64,000 nucleotides of DNA, from positions 1 to 64,000 of the forward strand of contig JAFROD010000014.1 of NCBI GenBank assembly GCA_017429835.1, in the 5' to 3' direction. Every line of letters starts with the position of its first letter. Within the stretch, counting starts at the first letter, position 1. This stretch comes from Oscillospiraceae bacterium (GTDB taxonomy: Bacteria; Bacillota; Clostridia; Oscillospirales; Oscillospiraceae). Shown here piece after piece: positions 50,816 to 59,495 of this stretch. The position numbers and the translations under genes are program-made. The notes under the pieces were generated by a model. That model did no database searches. It was given only the letters and a program-made list of their open reading frames with translations, and was not told the DNA's origin.

Positions 50816-51950
50816 GATCATGTCCGTCTTCGGCACCCGGCCGGAGGCGATCAAGATGGCGCCCCTCGTCCGCGAGCTGGCTGCACGGGAGGGCTTTGAA
50901 AGCCTCTGCTGCCTGACCGGTCAGCACCGCGAAATGCTGGACTCCGTCATGGAGATCTTCCGTCTGCGGGCGGATTACGACCTCAATATCATGCAGAAGC
51001 AGCAAACGCTGTCGTCGATCACGACCCGCGCCCTGCTGGGCATGGAATCGGTACTCGGCGAGGCGAAGCCCGATCTGATCCTGGTCCACGGCGACACCTC
51101 CACCACCTTCGCCGGCGCGCTCGCCGCGTTCTATCAAAAAATTCCCGTCGGGCACGTGGAGGCAGGTCTGCGCACCTACGATCCCTATTCTCCCTTCCCC
51201 GAGGAGATGAACCGCACGCTGGTCGGCGACATCGCCGCCCTGCACTTCTCCCCGACGGCCGCCAACGCGGAAAACCTGCGCAGAGAAGCGGTCAGGGGCG
51301 AAATCTTTATCACCGGCAACACCGTCATCGACGCAATGAAGACCACCGTGCGTCCGGACTACCGCTTTACGACGCAGCTTTTGAACGAGCTGGATTTTGA
51401 AGGCAAGAGAATCATCGCGCTGACCTGCCACCGCAGAGAAAACTACGGGCAGCCGATGCACGATATTTTCCGCGCCGTGCGCGAGGTCGTCCTGACCCAC
51501 CCGACCGTCGAGGTCGTCTACCCCGTCCATCTCAGCCCCGCCGTGCGCGACTGCGCGCAGGAGGAGCTTGGCGGTGTGGAGCGCATCCACCTGATCGACC
51601 CGATCGACGTGGAGGAAATGCACAACCTCATGGCGCGCTGTTTCTTCGTCATGACCGACTCCGGCGGACTGCAGGAGGAGGCGCCCGCGATGGGCAAGCC
51701 CGTCCTCGTCCTGCGCCGCGAAACGGAGCGTCCCGAGGCGGTCGAAGCCGGCACGGTCAAGCTGGCGGGCGTGGAATACGACAACGTCGTCCGCCTGGCG
51801 AACGCGCTTCTGGAGCAGCCGGAGGAGTACGAGAAAATGGCGCGCGCCGTCAACCCCTACGGCGACGGCAACGCCTGCCGCCGCATTGCCGACGCGATCG
51901 AATGGCACTTCGGTCTGCGCAATGACAAACCCGCCGACTTCAAGGCGTAA
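50802..51950 (+). CDS. UDP-N-acetylglucosamine 2-epimerase (non-hydrolysing)
   Basis: A 382-residue WecB/MnaA-type enzyme making UDP-ManNAc, a precursor for teichoic-acid linkage units. MSVFGTRPEAIKMAPL at the N-terminus, HGDTSTTFAGAL near residue 95, GHVEAGLRT near residue 117, and DSGGLQEEAP near residue 285 are diagnostic. It follows the WecA/TagO-type gene with a 14-bp overlap and is followed by a strong terminator. Confidence 0.95.
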   Translation: MKKLKIMSVFGTRPEAIKMAPLVRELAAREGFESLCCLTGQHREMLDSVMEIFRLRADYDLNIMQKQQTLSSITTRALLGMESVLGEAKPDLILVHGDTSTTFAGALAAFYQKIPVGHVEAGLRTYDPYSPFPEEMNRTLVGDIAALHFSPTAANAENLRREAVRGEIFITGNTVIDAMKTTVRPDYRFTTQLLNELDFEGKRIIALTCHRRENYGQPMHDIFRAVREVVLTHPTVEVVYPVHLSPAVRDCAQEELGGVERIHLIDPIDVEEMHNLMARCFFVMTDSGGLQEEAPAMGKPVLVLRRETERPEAVEAGTVKLAGVEYDNVVRLANALLEQPEEYEKMARAVNPYGDGNACRRIADAIEWHFGLRNDKPADFKA

Positions 51951-51962
51951 CGAAAAATCATA

Positions 51963-51995
51963 ACAGCGCCGCAGCTCAACGAGCTGCGGCGCTGT
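51963..51995. terminator. Bidirectional terminator
   Basis: ACAGCGCCGCAGCTC (51963-51977) and GAGCTGCGGCGCTGT (51981-51995) form a perfect 15-bp stem with an AAC loop, between the epimerase gene and the convergent TtcA-like gene. Confidence 0.9.
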
Positions 51996-51997
51996 GG

Positions 51998-52735
51998 TTA
52001 TTCTTCTTTATGGCGCGGGTGCGGCTGCACGCCCCATTCCGGCAGCGGCAGACGCTGGATCGCGCCGAAAACGCGCTCCTTGAGATCGGGGTAGGTCTGC
52101 GAGAGCTGCGCGACGAGTTGCTTGATCTCCTCGCGCTTGGTATGCTTGTCGGCAGGACAGTTATTGTGCACGACCGGCAGCTCCATCTCCTCGGCAAAGC
52201 GCCGTACCATACCCTCCGTCAGATAGAGCATCGGGCGGATCTGCGTCACGCCGGTACGGTCGAGATAGGTCACGGGCTGGAAGCAGCTCAGCCGTCCTTC
52301 ATAAATCAGGCTCATCAGGAAGGTCTCCACCGCGTCGTCGTAGTGGTGTCCGAGAGCGACCTTGGAAAAGCCCTGATCCAGCAGCGCCTTGTTCAGCGCG
52401 CCGCGCCGCATCTTGGCGCACATCGAGCAGGGATTCTTCTCCCTGCGGTAGTCGAAGATGATCGGCGCGATCTGCGTTTTGACGATCCGAAACGGCACGT
52501 GCAGCTTCTCGCACAGGTCGCCGATCAGGGAAAAGTCCATTCCCTCCAGTCCCATGTCGATCGTGATCGCCGTCAGATCAAACGGCTGCGGATAGTACTC
52601 CCGCATGGCGGCGAGCAGATATAAGAGCGTCAGGGAGTCCTTGCCGCCGGACACGCCGACTGCGATCCTGTCGTGCGGCGCGATCATGCGGTAATCGTCC
52701 GCGCAGCGGCGCACCAGTCCCATCAAGCGCTGCAT
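51998..52735 (-). CDS. TtcA-like tRNA thiolation / PP-loop ATPase
   Basis: A 245-residue PP-loop protein: AVGVSGGKDSLTLLYLL near residue 26 (SGGxDS), the CSMCAKMRRGAL cysteine pair near residue 115, and GHHYDDAVETFLMSLIYEGRL near residue 138. Family members thiolate tRNA (s2C32) using an iron-sulfur cluster; relatives of unknown function are common in Clostridia. The ATG at 52735 matches the family start, although its ribosome binding site is weak. The upstream 250 bp contains the ribosomal-protein promoter on the other strand. Confidence 0.85.
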   Translation of the reverse strand: MQRLMGLVRRCADDYRMIAPHDRIAVGVSGGKDSLTLLYLLAAMREYYPQPFDLTAITIDMGLEGMDFSLIGDLCEKLHVPFRIVKTQIAPIIFDYRREKNPCSMCAKMRRGALNKALLDQGFSKVALGHHYDDAVETFLMSLIYEGRLSCFQPVTYLDRTGVTQIRPMLYLTEGMVRRFAEEMELPVVHNNCPADKHTKREEIKQLVAQLSQTYPDLKERVFGAIQRLPLPEWGVQPHPRHKEE

Positions 52736-52875
52736 TCCATCACCCGATTTCGTAAAAGATTGGATAAGCTCGAAAAAAGATGTAAATTCGAAAGTGAGAA
52801 TACAAGAGAATAAAAGAGAAAATAAGAGAAAACAGGAGTTCTTTCGAAGAAATATAAAATCTCGCAAAATTCTGC

Positions 52876-52904
52876 TTGACATTCGGTTTTCGCCATGGTA
52901 TTAT
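52876..52904 (+). promoter_or_regulatory. Promoter of rplM-rpsI
   Basis: TTGACA (52876-52881), a 17-nt spacer and TATTAT (52899-52904), leaving a leader of about 70 nt before rplM. The leader may host autogenous control, but no fold is evident. Confidence 0.8.
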
Positions 52905-52981
52905 GACGAAGCTGTGCGTATATTGTACGCGCTCAGCATTGATTTGTCAAAATATTTATTATCATATAAGGAGAAAACATC

Positions 52982-53413
52982 ATGTCCACTACCCTGGTCA
53001 GAAAAGAAGACGTGCAGCGCAAGTGGTACGTTCTCGATGCAGCCGGCAAGCCCCTGGGCCGCACCGCCGTCATCGCTGCGAACATTCTGCGCGGCAAGGT
53101 CAAGCCCGACTTCACTCCCAACGTCGACTGCGGCGATTTCGTCATCGTCATCAACGCCGACAAGGCCGTCCTCACCGGCCGCAAGCTCGATCAGAAGTTC
53201 TATCGCCGTCACTCCGGCTGGATCGGCGGTCTGAAGGAAGTCAAGTACAAGAACCTCATGGCAGAGCGTCCCGAATTCGCGTTCGAGCTGGCTGTCAAGG
53301 GCATGCTTCCCAAGAACACCCTCGGTCGCAACGCCATCAACCGTCTGAAGGTTTATTCCGGCGCTGAGCATCCCCACGCTGCGCAGAAGCCCGAAGCCTG
53401 GACGCAGGACTAA
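52982..53413 (+). CDS. rplM: 50S ribosomal protein L13
   Basis: A 143-residue ribosomal protein of normal length: [19 protein letters not shown] near the N-terminus, [29 protein letters not shown] central region, and the [18 protein letters not shown]-terminus. AAGGAG precedes the ATG. Cotranscribed with rpsI 18 nt downstream. Confidence 0.98.
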   Translation: MSTTLVRKEDVQRKWYVLDAAGKPLGRTAVIAANILRGKVKPDFTPNVDCGDFVIVINADKAVLTGRKLDQKFYRRHSGWIGGLKEVKYKNLMAERPEFAFELAVKGMLPKNTLGRNAINRLKVYSGAEHPHAAQKPEAWTQD

Positions 53414-53431
53414 TGCAGGAGGTAACAGACT

Positions 53432-53836
53432 ATGTACGAGAGCAAGAGACAGTATCAGTACGGCACCGGCAGACGTAAGTCTTCCATCGCCCGCGTTCGC
53501 GTTTACGAGAACGGCACCGGCTCCATCATCATCAACGGCCGTGATATCGACGACTACTTCGGTCTGGATACCCTGAAGCTGATCGTCCGTCAGCCGCTGG
53601 TCGCCACCGAGACCGTCGGCAAGGTCGACGTCATCTGCACCGTCAAGGGCGGCGGCGTGACCGGCCAGGCCGGCGCCATCCGTCACGGCATTTCCCGTGC
53701 CCTCCTCGGCGTCAACGCCGAGTACCGCGGCACCCTGAAGGCTGCGGGCTACCTGACCCGTGACCCGAGAATGAAGGAGAGAAAGAAGTACGGCTTGAAG
53801 GCCGCCCGTCGCGCTCCGCAGTTCTCCAAGAGATAA
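53432..53836 (+). CDS. rpsI: 30S ribosomal protein S9
   Basis: A 134-residue ribosomal protein with [14 protein letters not shown] at the N-terminus, [19 protein letters not shown] in the middle, and the conserved C-terminal tail ending QFSKR, which reaches the P-site tRNA. The usual partner of rplM. Confidence 0.98.
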   Translation: MYESKRQYQYGTGRRKSSIARVRVYENGTGSIIINGRDIDDYFGLDTLKLIVRQPLVATETVGKVDVICTVKGGGVTGQAGAIRHGISRALLGVNAEYRGTLKAAGYLTRDPRMKERKKYGLKAARRAPQFSKR

Positions 53837-53845
53837 ATTCTCTGC

Positions 53846-53883
53846 AAAACCCCGAGAAATCAAGATTTTTCGGGGTTTTTCTT
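53846..53883 (+). terminator. Terminator after rpsI
   Basis: AAAACCCCGA (53846-53855) pairs with TCGGGGTTTT (53870-53879) and is followed by T residues. Confidence 0.88.
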
Positions 53884-53919
53884 TTTCCGGATTTTTGATT
53901 ATAGACAGGAGGAACAGCC

Positions 53920-54840
53920 TTGGACGTTTTGACGACAAACGGTCTTTCCAAAGTATACAAGCGAAGCTTCGCGGTAAAGAACGTTTCCATGCACGTGGAA
54001 AAGGGCGACATTTACGGCTTCGTCGGTGAAAACGGCGCCGGCAAGACGACGCTGATCCGTCTCGTGACGGGTCTCGCGGCGCCGACCTCCGGCTCGTACG
54101 CCGTTTGCGGCGCGGCAAACGACTCGCCCGCCATCTATGAAGCCCGCCGGCACACCGGCGCCATCGTGGAGACCGCGACCATGAGCCGCGGCATGACGGC
54201 GCTGGATAATATGAAAATGCAGTGCCTCTATACCGGCGTCAGCCGGACGGAGGCGGAGCTGATCGCGCTCATCGAACGCGTCGGGCTGCATTACGAGGAA
54301 ATCCGCAGAAAAAAGGTCGGCAAGTTCTCGCTCGGCATGCGGCAGCGGCTCGGCATTGCCATGGTGCTGGTTTCCGGCGCAGATTTCATCATTCTGGATG
54401 AGCCGATGAACGGGCTCGATCCGCAGGGCTTCATCGAGGTCAGAGAAACGATCCTGCGGCTGAACCGCGAAGGCGTCACGTTCCTGATCTCCAGCCATAT
54501 CCTCTCGGAGCTGGAACGAATCTGTAACAAAATCGGCGTGATCTCCCACGGAGAGCTGCTGGAGGAGATCCGCATGGAGGATCTGCACCGGAACGCCAGA
54601 AGGCGCATCGTACTCGAAGCGGAGGACGCAGATACCGCCGAGAGCGCGCTGAGGGCGGACGGAGGCTTTGCCGAGCTCGAAAGGGCGGACGGCAGACTCA
54701 CGGTCTACGGCGACGTTGATCTGAACCGTGTCCTGCAGCTTCTCGTATCGAACGGACTTCGCGTTCGTTCCGTGAATACCGTGGAGGAAACGGTCGAGGA
54801 TCACTACATCCGCCTTCTCGGAAGGGGGAAAATCGTATGA
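53920..54840 (+). CDS. ABC transporter ATP-binding protein (BcrA-like)
   Basis: A 306-residue ATPase opening with TTG, 6 nt after AGGAGGAA. Walker A is GENGAGKTTL near residue 38, the signature is FSLGMRQRLG near residue 136, and Walker B is FIILDEPMNGLDP near residue 154. A C-terminal extension follows, as in bacitracin/lantibiotic-type exporters (BcrA/NatA). It pairs with the permease gene that overlaps its stop by 4 bases. The substrate may be an antimicrobial peptide, but no two-component system lies nearby. Confidence 0.9.
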   Translation: MDVLTTNGLSKVYKRSFAVKNVSMHVEKGDIYGFVGENGAGKTTLIRLVTGLAAPTSGSYAVCGAANDSPAIYEARRHTGAIVETATMSRGMTALDNMKMQCLYTGVSRTEAELIALIERVGLHYEEIRRKKVGKFSLGMRQRLGIAMVLVSGADFIILDEPMNGLDPQGFIEVRETILRLNREGVTFLISSHILSELERICNKIGVISHGELLEEIRMEDLHRNARRRIVLEAEDADTAESALRADGGFAELERADGRLTVYGDVDLNRVLQLLVSNGLRVRSVNTVEETVEDHYIRLLGRGKIV

Positions 54841-55652
54841 AAAATCTTCTGAAGGCAGATTCCTTTTATCTGCGCAAAAGCCGTCTGACGCTGATCGCAC
54901 TGATTCTTGCGGTCGCCTTCCCCATACTGACCGCTCTGCTGTACTGGGGGCTCAGCGTGCTTACCGAAAGGGAAAATATACTTTTCAGCGCGAACAACAT
55001 GATCAGCTCCGTCTTTTCCCTGACGAGCGATCTCGGATTGGTTCTTCCTGTTTTCGCAGGGGTTTTCGTCTGCCAGGACTTCTCCAACGGCACCCTGCGC
55101 AACAAGGTCATCGCCGGCAATCGCCGCAGCGCGATCTACCTTTCCCACCTGCTCGTTTCCATGGCGTTTCTTCTGGCCGTCATTGCGATCTACGCAGTCG
55201 TCACCACCGCGCTGGCGCTTCTTTTCTTCCCGTTCAAATGGGATTCTTCCAGGGATCTCGGTCTGGAGATCACCTATTTCGTTTCATACGGATTGACGTC
55301 GTTCGTGTTCATCGCCACGGTTTCCACCATGTTTGCGATGATTCTCCGGCGTAGTGCGCCGACGATCATTCTCACGATCGTTTTCTCCATCGTGCTGGCT
55401 ATGGTGAACTCCATTCTGATGGCGGTCGATTACGAGTCGTTCCAGCACGTCGTCTATTTTATCCCGACGTTCGGCGGAAACTTCTTCAGCCTGAACAGTC
55501 TCAACAGTCTCAGCATTCTCCGCTTCCTCAACGGAAGCGCGGACGCGTCCCGCTCGCTGATCTTCGCGGAGGGCATGCTTTCGTATCTGTTCTTCGGCGC
55601 TCTCCATACGCTGATCGGTCTGTTTGTCTTCAAAAAACGCGACATCAAATAA
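54837..55652 (+). CDS. ABC transporter permease (BcrB-like)
   Basis: A 271-residue ABC2-type membrane protein with six hydrophobic segments (about 20-40, 60-80, 105-130, 145-165, 175-195 and 240-262). The CQDFSNGTLRNKVIAGNRR loop near residue 78 is characteristic of this permease type. It overlaps the ATPase gene by ATGA, and a terminator follows. Confidence 0.87.
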   Translation: MKNLLKADSFYLRKSRLTLIALILAVAFPILTALLYWGLSVLTERENILFSANNMISSVFSLTSDLGLVLPVFAGVFVCQDFSNGTLRNKVIAGNRRSAIYLSHLLVSMAFLLAVIAIYAVVTTALALLFFPFKWDSSRDLGLEITYFVSYGLTSFVFIATVSTMFAMILRRSAPTIILTIVFSIVLAMVNSILMAVDYESFQHVVYFIPTFGGNFFSLNSLNSLSILRFLNGSADASRSLIFAEGMLSYLFFGALHTLIGLFVFKKRDIK

Positions 55653-55660
55653 ATAGCAAA

Positions 55661-55695
55661 ATCGCCCGGAGCCTTGGCTCCGGGCGGTTTTTTCG
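55661..55695. terminator. Terminator between the ABC permease and spoVAC
   Basis: CGCCCGGAGCC and the complementary GGCTCCGGGCG surround a short TT loop, followed by a T6 run. It separates convergent genes. Confidence 0.85.
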
Positions 55696-56139
55696 TCAGA
55701 ACTGCATTGTCAGCCAGAGGATCAGACCGTAGAGGACGCTCGCGGCGGTGCCGTAGACGAGGACGGGGCCGGCGATGGTGAACATCTTGACCGCCAGACC
55801 CGTGACGAAGCCCTCGGTCTTGAACTCGATCGCGGGCGCGACCACGGCGTTGGCAAAGCCCGTGATCGGCACGAGCGTGCCCGCGCCCGCGAGCTTGGCG
55901 ATATCGTCGTAGACCGCAAAGCCGGTCAGGATCGCGGACAGCAGGACGAGGCAGACCGCGACGGCGGCGCCGCTCATTTTTTCGTCCAGACCGAGCGCGG
56001 TAAAGCCGTTCAGCAGGAGCTGCCCGAGGGCGCAGATCAGCCCGCCGACCCAAAAGGCGTTCAGGCAGTTTTTCACGCATTTGCTTTTCGGCGCGTACCG
56101 ATCGACCAGTTTTCCGTATTCCGCTTTCGTGAGTTTCAT
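55696..56139 (-). CDS. spoVAC: Stage V sporulation protein AC
   Basis: A 147-residue membrane protein with four hydrophobic segments, matching SpoVAC of the channel that moves dipicolinic acid into the forespore. YAPKSKCVKNCLNAFWVGGLICALGQ near residue 16 and GTLVPITGFANAVVAPAIEFK near residue 88 are typical. The ATG at 56139 follows AAAGGGG. SpoVAD and SpoVAE genes are not adjacent, so this may be a solitary paralogue. It is good evidence for a spore-forming Firmicute. Confidence 0.92.
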   Translation of the reverse strand: MKLTKAEYGKLVDRYAPKSKCVKNCLNAFWVGGLICALGQLLLNGFTALGLDEKMSGAAVAVCLVLLSAILTGFAVYDDIAKLAGAGTLVPITGFANAVVAPAIEFKTEGFVTGLAVKMFTIAGPVLVYGTAASVLYGLILWLTMQF

Positions 56140-56387
56140 GTGTTCAGCCCCTTTTCTCGTAGGTTGCCACACAGAATCAAAAATATTCCGAAAAAAGGCT
56201 GCATGTTTTGCGCCCGGGTGCGCAAACTACGCTCGGACACAGACGGGATTTGCTTACATTGCGTACGAATGCGAAATCGGCGGCCAAACGATTTTGGGCG
56301 AGCTCCATCCGTGTCAAGTGTACCGCATGAAACATCATGGTCGGCGCGAAACCGTACGGAAAAAGGACAGGTAAGATCTACCTGTCC

Positions 56388-57266
56388 TTACATATTTTTC
56401 ACTTGTTCCGCATTGCGCAGGATCTCGGCTTTCAGCTCGTCGAGGGAGGAAAACCTCCGCTCTGGGCGAATGAAATCCAGCAGCTCCAGCCGGAGCTCGT
56501 GCCCGTAAAGGTCGCCGTCGAAGTCCAGGATCCACGGCTCAACGGTGACGTTTTTTCCGTTCACGGTCGGGCGCGTGCCGATGTTGACCACGGCGCGGCG
56601 GGTCTGCCCGTCGAAGACCGCGTTCGCGGCGTAGACGCCGAAGCGCGGCACGAGCACGCCGTCCGGCAGGATCAGATTCGCCGTCGGAATACCGAGCGTG
56701 CGCCCGAGCTTCTTTCCGTCCGTGACCGTTCCGGTCAGGATATGGGGATGACCGAGCAGCCGCACCGCCGCAGCGGTCTCGCCGGCTTCGAGCAGGGCGC
56801 GAATGCGCGTCGAGGAGATCGGCGCGCCGTCCATGCAGACCTGCGAAATGCAGTCGCAGCCGACGCTGAGCCGCGCGCATTCCTCCCGCAGAAGCGCCGC
56901 CGTTCCCCTGCCGCCCGCGCCGAAGCGGAAGTCCTCGCCGCAGACGACGTGCGCCGCGCCGAAGCGACCGCAGACCGTATCGCGCAGGAAATCCTGCCAC
57001 GGCTGCGCCATCGTTTCGCGGTCAAAGTGCAGCGTCAGCACCTCGTCGATGCCGTAAAGGCTGCGCATGAGTTCCGCGCGCTCGCGCGGCGTATTCAAAA
57101 GCGCAACGCGCCGCCCGCTCACCAGCTCCGCCGGATGCGCGTCGAAGGTCAGCGCGGCGGCGGGCAGGCGCAGCGTATCCGCAAGCGCCCGCGTGCGCCT
57201 TAACAGCGCGCCGTGCCCCAAATGCACGCCGTCAAAAAAGCCCAGCGCAAGAACACATTTGTTCAT
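56388..57266 (-). CDS. ribF: Bifunctional riboflavin kinase / FAD synthetase
   Basis: A 292-residue enzyme making FMN and then FAD from riboflavin. The N-terminal nucleotidyltransferase has GFFDGVHLGHGALL near residue 10 and ISSTRIRALL near residue 150; the C-terminal flavokinase has GRTLGIPTANL near residue 180 and NIGTRPTV. TAGGAG precedes the ATG at 57266; the longer frame is not supported. Last gene of the rimP-to-ribF operon. Confidence 0.95.
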   Translation of the reverse strand: MNKCVLALGFFDGVHLGHGALLRRTRALADTLRLPAAALTFDAHPAELVSGRRVALLNTPRERAELMRSLYGIDEVLTLHFDRETMAQPWQDFLRDTVCGRFGAAHVVCGEDFRFGAGGRGTAALLREECARLSVGCDCISQVCMDGAPISSTRIRALLEAGETAAAVRLLGHPHILTGTVTDGKKLGRTLGIPTANLILPDGVLVPRFGVYAANAVFDGQTRRAVVNIGTRPTVNGKNVTVEPWILDFDGDLYGHELRLELLDFIRPERRFSSLDELKAEILRNAEQVKNM

Positions 57267-57274
57267 TCTAACTC

Positions 57275-58132
57275 CTAAAAGAAACTTTTTATCGTCTTCA
57301 CCGTGCCGCTCTTTGCCGCGGCAAGGGCCAGGAATTCGCCGTTCTGCCCGTAGAGCCGCCACGTGCCGTCCTCAAGCCGGGCGGAGAAGTCCGCGCCGTT
57401 GCGGCAGCGTTTCTCCTGTTCCGCGTTCAGCGTCGCGGCGGGATGGGCGGCAAACAGGCTGTCCGTCGGCAGCAAAAGGCGCTCCGCGTTCGGATTCCGG
57501 ATAATATCGTCCAGCGGAATGCTCTCCGCCTCCGTGTACGCGCCTGCCTGCACCCGGCGCAGCGCCGCCATGCAGCCGCCGCAGCCGAGCGCCGCGCCAA
57601 TATCGTGGCAGAGGGTGCGAACGTAAGTGCCCTTCGAGCAATGAATCCGCAGAACGGCGTCCGTGCCGTCAAATGCGCGCAGCTCGATCGAAAACACCGT
57701 GATACGGCGCGGCTTGCGCTCGACTTCCTTGCCGCTGCGCGCCAGCTCATAGAGCTTTTTGCCGCCGATCTTGATCGCGCTGTACATCGGCGGAATCTGC
57801 TCGATCTCGCCGGTGAACTGCGCCAGAACGGCGCGAAGCTGCGCTTCGGTGACGTCGGCCGGACGGGTCTCCAGCGCCGTGCCGGTCGTATCCTGCGTGT
57901 CCGTGACCGTGCCGAGTCGCAGCGTCGCAAGATAGGTCTTGTCCGCATGCTCGAAAAACTCAACGGCGCGCGTGGCTCTGCCGAAAAACACCGGCAGCAC
58001 GCCCGTCGCCATCGGGTCGAGCGTTCCGCCGTGTCCGACGCGCCGCTCGTGGAAGACGCCGCGCAGTTTGCTGACCACGTCCTGCGAGGTCCAGCCCGCA
58101 GGCTTGTCCACGATCAGAATGCCGTTCGCCAT
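57275..58132 (-). CDS. truB: tRNA pseudouridine-55 synthase
   Basis: A 285-residue TruB enzyme that makes pseudouridine 55 in the T-loop of tRNAs. The catalytic motif HGGTLDPMATGVLPV near residue 35 contains the Asp nucleophile, and YSAIKIGGKKLYELAR near residue 115 and RIHCSKGTYVRTLCHDIG near residue 165 are also typical. Overlaps the nrnA stop by one base; ribF follows 8 nt later. Confidence 0.97.
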   Translation of the reverse strand: MANGILIVDKPAGWTSQDVVSKLRGVFHERRVGHGGTLDPMATGVLPVFFGRATRAVEFFEHADKTYLATLRLGTVTDTQDTTGTALETRPADVTEAQLRAVLAQFTGEIEQIPPMYSAIKIGGKKLYELARSGKEVERKPRRITVFSIELRAFDGTDAVLRIHCSKGTYVRTLCHDIGAALGCGGCMAALRRVQAGAYTEAESIPLDDIIRNPNAERLLLPTDSLFAAHPAATLNAEQEKRCRNGADFSARLEDGTWRLYGQNGEFLALAAAKSGTVKTIKSFF

Positions 58133-59088
58133 CAGAGCGCCACTCCGCTTTCTTCCAGCGCGCGCAGGATCGCCGCCTTTGCCTCGTCGATGCCGCCGGG
58201 CACGGTCGCGCCTGCCGCGGCGCGGTGACCGCCGCCGCCTAACACGGTGCAGATCGCCGCCGCGTCATACTCCGGCGCGGTGCGGACGGAGATTTTGCCG
58301 CCCTCGCTGACCTCGCGGAGCATCACGCCGATCTTCACGCCCTCGATCTCCCGCCCGAAGCCGGAGATGTCGTCGATATCGTCCTCGGTAATGCCGAACT
58401 CGTCAATGACGCGCGCGGGGATCTGGCTGATCGCCACCTCGCCGCCGGCGTAGAACTTCGTCGTTTCCGTCAGGTAGGCGTCGAGCTTCAGCCGCGCGAG
58501 CCGCTTGGTCAGGAACATGACCCGATTGACCGCGAAGGTGTCCGCGCCGTAATCCTTGCACTTCGCCGCCGCGCGCAGCGTTTTCGCCGTCACGTTGCTG
58601 TAGCGGAAACAGCCGGTGTCGGTCGCGATTGCGCAGTAGAGCGCCTCGGCGATTCGCTTGTCGATCGGCGCGTTCATGCTCTCCAAGAGATCGAGGACGA
58701 TCTCGCCGCAGGCGGCGGCAGAAGAATCCACGAACCCCTCTTTGCCGAACGCCATATCTCTGCCGTGGTGGTCGATGCGGAGGTCGATTCGGTTTACATA
58801 ATCTTCTGAACCATACGGCAGCAATCCCGCTGTGGCGATATCCACGACGATGAGGATCGCGTCGTCCGGGATCGTTTCCGTCGTCAGTCCGTCCAGATAC
58901 GGGCGATATTTCTCCGTAAACTGCGGATTTTCCCAGACTTCCGCTCTTTTTCCGAGGGCGCGCAATCCGCCGCACAGCGCCGCCGCGCAGCCGACAGTAT
59001 CTCCGTCCGGGCGGCGGTGAGTTAACATAATATAATTATCGTTTTGCAGCAGATACGCCGCGATCTCAGGTATTGTCCGCTGTTTCAT
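58132..59088 (-). CDS. nrnA: DHH-family nanoRNase / pAp phosphatase
   Basis: A 318-residue DHH/DHHA1 phosphoesterase that degrades short oligoribonucleotides and pAp. Metal sites are seen in THRRPDGDTVGCAAAL near residue 22, VVDIA near residue 82, and LRIDHHGRDM near residue 102; the DHHA1 loop is GGGGHRAAAG near residue 290. It sits between rbfA and truB, a common Firmicute arrangement, and overlaps the end of rbfA by 23 bases. Confidence 0.93.
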   Translation of the reverse strand: MKQRTIPEIAAYLLQNDNYIMLTHRRPDGDTVGCAAALCGGLRALGKRAEVWENPQFTEKYRPYLDGLTTETIPDDAILIVVDIATAGLLPYGSEDYVNRIDLRIDHHGRDMAFGKEGFVDSSAAACGEIVLDLLESMNAPIDKRIAEALYCAIATDTGCFRYSNVTAKTLRAAAKCKDYGADTFAVNRVMFLTKRLARLKLDAYLTETTKFYAGGEVAISQIPARVIDEFGITEDDIDDISGFGREIEGVKIGVMLREVSEGGKISVRTAPEYDAAAICTVLGGGGHRAAAGATVPGGIDEAKAAILRALEESGVAL

Positions 59089-59443
59089 CGTCGCTGTCCT
59101 CCGGAATATCCAGCTTGGAGAGGATGTCGAGGATATGGGCGCCGTGGGTGATGGAGTCGTCCGCCTGCCATTGCAGCTCCGGCGTGTAGCGAAGCTGAAG
59201 GTTCTTTCCCAGCTCGCGGCGCAGGTAGCCCGCCGAGGACTTCAAGCCGGCAAGCGTTTCCTTGGTCGCTTCCTTGTCCAGCATGGAGACGTAGACCTTC
59301 GCGTAGCGCAGGTCGGGCGTCGTTTCCACGCGGGTGATGGAAAGCATGGTCTTGTGGACGCGGGGGTCCTTCAGCGCGCGCAGCAGATCGGAAAGCTCGC
59401 GCTGGATCTCCTCGTTGATGCGTCCGATTCGGTTCGATGCCAT
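59066..59443 (-). CDS. rbfA: 30S ribosome-binding factor A
   Basis: A 125-residue KH-fold protein needed for 16S rRNA maturation, with RIGRINEEIQRELSDLL at the N-terminus, LRYAKVYVSML in the middle, and LRYTPELQWQADDSI near the end. It lies 52 nt downstream of infB and overlaps nrnA. Confidence 0.96.
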   Translation of the reverse strand: MASNRIGRINEEIQRELSDLLRALKDPRVHKTMLSITRVETTPDLRYAKVYVSMLDKEATKETLAGLKSSAGYLRRELGKNLQLRYTPELQWQADDSITHGAHILDILSKLDIPEDSDDETADNT

Positions 59444-59495
59444 AGTGTTTCTCCTTTTGAAAAAGTGGGAGCACTACGCTCCCACTTATGTCAGG